Below the pieces are notes generated by a model. That model did not search any database and was not told where the DNA came from. It saw nothing but the letters and a program-made list of their open reading frames with translations. Shown here piece by piece: positions 61,530 through 64,000 of a DNA stretch of 64,000 nucleotides (positions are counted from its first letter, which is position 1; every line of letters starts with the position of its first letter). The position numbers and the translations under genes are program-made. Source of the DNA: an uncultured Anaerococcus sp. (lineage in GTDB: Bacteria > Bacillota > Clostridia > Tissierellales > Peptoniphilaceae); the NCBI GenBank assembly GCA_900551095.1, contig URUJ01000003.1, positions 1 to 64,000 on the forward strand, written 5' to 3'.

Positions 61530-64000
61530 ATGACTAAAAAAATAGCCGCTATTATAATAAAAATCCTACTTATCACAATACTCTTTTTAGGATCTATTAT
61601 GATAGTTTTTGCAGGTATAACAGGAGGAGCAATCCTTGAAGTTATGAAGACTGCACCAGAAATAGATGCTGATGCTATCAAGTACGAAATGAGCCAAAAC
61701 TCGACTGTTGTAGATGAAGACGGCAATGAAGTTGATGCTATAGCAACCAGCCAATATCGTGAAATTGTTTCATATGATGATATCCCAGATAATTTGAAAA
61801 ATGCCTTTGTGGCTGTAGAAGACGAAAGATTTATAGACCATAATGGTATAGATATTATTTCAATTTTGGGATCTATGGTAGAAAACTTTAAGGCAGGAGC
61901 CATAGTTCGTGGTGGATCAACAATTACCCAACAGCTTGCCAGAAACACATATCTCACAAACGATCAAACCTACGAAAGAAAGATAAAAGAAATTTATCTA
62001 GCACTAGAAATAGAAGACCACCTATCAAAAGAAGAAATCCTAGGAGCCTATCTAAACAGAGTTTTTATGGGACAAAATTCCTACGGTGTTCAAGCTGCTG
62101 CAAACACTTATTTTAATAAGGACGTAAAAGACCTAAACCTTGCCCAATGTGCTGCTCTTGCAGGAATAGTTCAATCACCATCTGAATATTCATTATATAA
62201 GGCAATTAAAACAAGTGAAGTAACTGATGAAAGAGTCCTAGGCGAGTTTACAATCGATGGTACTAAATATTCTGCAGTTTTTAATGAAAGTCCACTTAAA
62301 CGTGAAAATTATGTACTAGATAAGATGTACGAACTTGGCTACATAAGTGAAGCTGAAATGAAAGAAGCAAAAGGCTTTGATATAGCAAAATCAATAGAAC
62401 CTGCTGAAAGAGCCAACACAGAAATCACATCTTATTTTAACTCACTTTTAGAAAAACAAGTAGTTGCCAAACTTATGGAAAAAGAAGACATGAGTGAAAA
62501 CCAAGCTTGGGATAGACTATATTACGGCGGACTTAAAATCACCACAACTCTTGATCAAGAAATGCAAAGAGAACTTGAAGATATTTATGCAAACTTCTCT
62601 GCCCACCTTATGGGAGATACATCAGGATGGGATGTTCCTCCTCTACTCAATATGAAATATGATAACTGGGGTAATATTGTCAATTCAAGTGGTAGATTGC
62701 TATATTATGCAAAGGGCAATTTCTTAAACGAAAACAACGACATAAGATTATCTGCCGATGATGCTCATAAAGATGATAATGGCAATATTGTTCTAACCAC
62801 AAATAAAGCTTATCTTGACCAAACAAAACTAGTATTTAGAAACTATTATTCACTAGACGATACAAATCGTAACCTAAGAACCCACAGAGTTGGAGCCGTT
62901 GATCTAGGCACTAACAAAAATATCTATTTAGATGAGGATGAAAACATCGTAATCAGCAAAAATTTCTTAGATCAAAACGAGGATTTTATCAAAGCTTATG
63001 ATGATGGAACTTTTTCAGTAAGTAAAGACTTTTACGATATGGACCTAGAAGGGGTCATCCAACCACAATCATCAACTGTAATAATAGACCACAAGACTGG
63101 TCACATCAAGGCAATAATGGGCGGACGTGACCAAAAAGGACAAAGAATCCTAGACAGAGCATCATCTGTCCCACGCCAACCAGGTTCATCAATGAAACCA
63201 ATCGCAACCTACACCCCAGCCCTTGATAATGGCTTTAACCTAGCAACTGGAATTGATGACGTACCCTTTATGATTGATGAAGACGGAAAGCCTTGGCCAA
63301 ATAATGTTTACGGCTACTACATGGGTGTAAAACCTCTTAGAGAAGCCCTAAAACTATCTATAAATACAACTGCAGTAGCAACCCTAGACAAGGTTGGTAT
63401 TGACACATCTTTACAATATCTCAAAAACTTTGGCATAATCAAAGAAAATGGCAAAGATAACTTTGTAACAAGTGACGAAAATAGAGAAACAAACGACGAA
63501 AATCTCGCAGCTATGGGACTAGGTGCAATGACAAACGGCCTAACAGCCCTAGATATGACAGGCGCTTATGCAGCTCTTGCAAACGGCGGTAAATATCTTG
63601 AGCCACTTACATTTTCAAAAATAGTTGATTCTACAGGCAAAGTGTTATTTGAAGATAAAGATAAGATAACCCATGAAGTCACAAGCCCAGAAACAGCTTA
63701 TCAAATCACATCGGCCCTAGAAGATGCTGGTAAATCTTATGGAAATATCTTCCTAAACGGAACAGAATTTGCCACAAAAACTGGTACTACTGATGACTAT
63801 AATGACTTCTGGTGTCTAGGCTACACTCCTTATTACACAGTTGGTATCTGGATGGGATGCGACAACCAAAATATTTCCCTAACAGGTACATCTGCAAATC
63901 GTGCCGCACTTATGTGGAATGTAATAAATAATAAAATTCTTGAAGGTTATGAAGCAGCCCAATTTGATGTTCCAAAGGCAATTATATCCATGGAAGTTGA
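61530..64000 (+). CDS. Class A penicillin-binding protein (runs off right edge)
   Basis: Bifunctional glycosyltransferase/transpeptidase for peptidoglycan. At least 823 codons are visible. A short cytoplasmic start and one span (IIIKILLITILFLGSIMIVF) precede the GT51 domain: AVEDERFIDHNGID (about 95-108) and GGSTITQQLARNTYL. The transpeptidase has the active serine in PGSSMKP (about residue 554), the SxN motif in SINTTAV, and KTGTT (about 749). SD CGGAGG precedes ATG 61530. A long insert (about 370-500) separates the two domains. The stop codon is outside the window. Confidence 0.95.
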   Translation, partial: MTKKIAAIIIKILLITILFLGSIMIVFAGITGGAILEVMKTAPEIDADAIKYEMSQNSTVVDEDGNEVDAIATSQYREIVSYDDIPDNLKNAFVAVEDERFIDHNGIDIISILGSMVENFKAGAIVRGGSTITQQLARNTYLTNDQTYERKIKEIYLALEIEDHLSKEEILGAYLNRVFMGQNSYGVQAAANTYFNKDVKDLNLAQCAALAGIVQSPSEYSLYKAIKTSEVTDERVLGEFTIDGTKYSAVFNESPLKRENYVLDKMYELGYISEAEMKEAKGFDIAKSIEPAERANTEITSYFNSLLEKQVVAKLMEKEDMSENQAWDRLYYGGLKITTTLDQEMQRELEDIYANFSAHLMGDTSGWDVPPLLNMKYDNWGNIVNSSGRLLYYAKGNFLNENNDIRLSADDAHKDDNGNIVLTTNKAYLDQTKLVFRNYYSLDDTNRNLRTHRVGAVDLGTNKNIYLDEDENIVISKNFLDQNEDFIKAYDDGTFSVSKDFYDMDLEGVIQPQSSTVIIDHKTGHIKAIMGGRDQKGQRILDRASSVPRQPGSSMKPIATYTPALDNGFNLATGIDDVPFMIDEDGKPWPNNVYGYYMGVKPLREALKLSINTTAVATLDKVGIDTSLQYLKNFGIIKENGKDNFVTSDENRETNDENLAAMGLGAMTNGLTALDMTGAYAALANGGKYLEPLTFSKIVDSTGKVLFEDKDKITHEVTSPETAYQITSALEDAGKSYGNIFLNGTEFATKTGTTDDYNDFWCLGYTPYYTVGIWMGCDNQNISLTGTSANRAALMWNVINNKILEGYEAAQFDVPKAIISMEV

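Noticed and set aside
61469..61957. Open frame of 162 codons on the minus strand
   Set aside because: It is antisense to the start of the class A penicillin-binding protein, whose frame has a good SD and clear family motifs. The antisense protein has no recognisable features.

Overview
The window is low-GC bacterial DNA, rich in A/T homopolymers, with strong AGGAGG-type Shine-Dalgarno sites, a CIRCE/HrcA heat-shock operon, a four-cysteine L33, an L10 leader with a Firmicutes-style attenuator and an FMN riboswitch. Gene order follows the Firmicutes/Clostridia core: rpmG-secE-nusG-rplK-rplA-rplJ-rplL, hemW near hrcA-grpE-dnaK-dnaJ-mtaB, lepA, rpsT, holA-comEC, and mraZ-rsmH through ftsZ. My best inference is a Gram-positive anaerobic coccus of the Peptoniphilaceae, most likely Anaerococcus. 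No 16S gene is present to prove this.

Layout. 1-2.2 kb: start of tuf (minus), tRNA-Thr, a zinc metallopeptidase and a Fur-family regulator. 2.3-4.9 kb: oleate hydratase and a TetR regulator. 5-8.4 kb: ribosomal protein/secE/nusG operon with an internal promoter, L10 leader and attenuator. 8.4-10.1 kb: glmM and a small unknown gene. 10.2-14.4 kb: riboflavin operon ribD-ribE-ribBA-ribH plus a HAD phosphatase, under an FMN riboswitch. 14.4-16.2 kb: two RNA methyltransferases and a frameshifted small membrane protein gene. 16.2-22.9 kb: heat-shock operon through mtaB, hinT and rpsU. 22.9-29.9 kb: hydroxyacyl-CoA dehydrogenase, hemW, a GNAT-cupin fusion, an ECF sigma/anti-sigma pair, lepA and lepB.

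30-35 kb: rpsT and holA, neighbours in many Firmicutes, are separated by about 4.7 kb of accessory DNA. It holds a 145-bp tandem repeat whose hairpins covary, a phage tape-measure fragment, a lipoprotein, a probably frameshift-split secreted amidase and a BlaI/BlaR1-like pair. 35-38.9 kb: holA, comEC and a divergent unknown gene sharing a 20-bp perfect palindrome. 38.9-42.7 kb: a heterodimeric ABC exporter preceded by a 12-codon ORF and mutually exclusive hairpins, followed by a MITE-like inverted repeat. 42.7-45.2 kb: small membrane proteins, an XRE regulator and a TVP38-family protein.

45.2-64 kb: one long core block on the minus strand. It contains leuS, asnS, rarA, nrdR and a reduced division/cell-wall cluster (ftsZ, ftsQ, murG, murD, mraY, ftsL, rsmH, mraZ) that lacks ftsI, ftsW, ftsA, murE, murF and murC. 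Upstream of these lie lgt, yebC, yigZ and hflX. A class A penicillin-binding protein gene on the plus strand runs off the right edge. The most interesting candidates are the covarying repeat array at 30.35-30.65 kb and the leader-peptide/hairpin control region of the ABC exporter at 38.91-39.02 kb.
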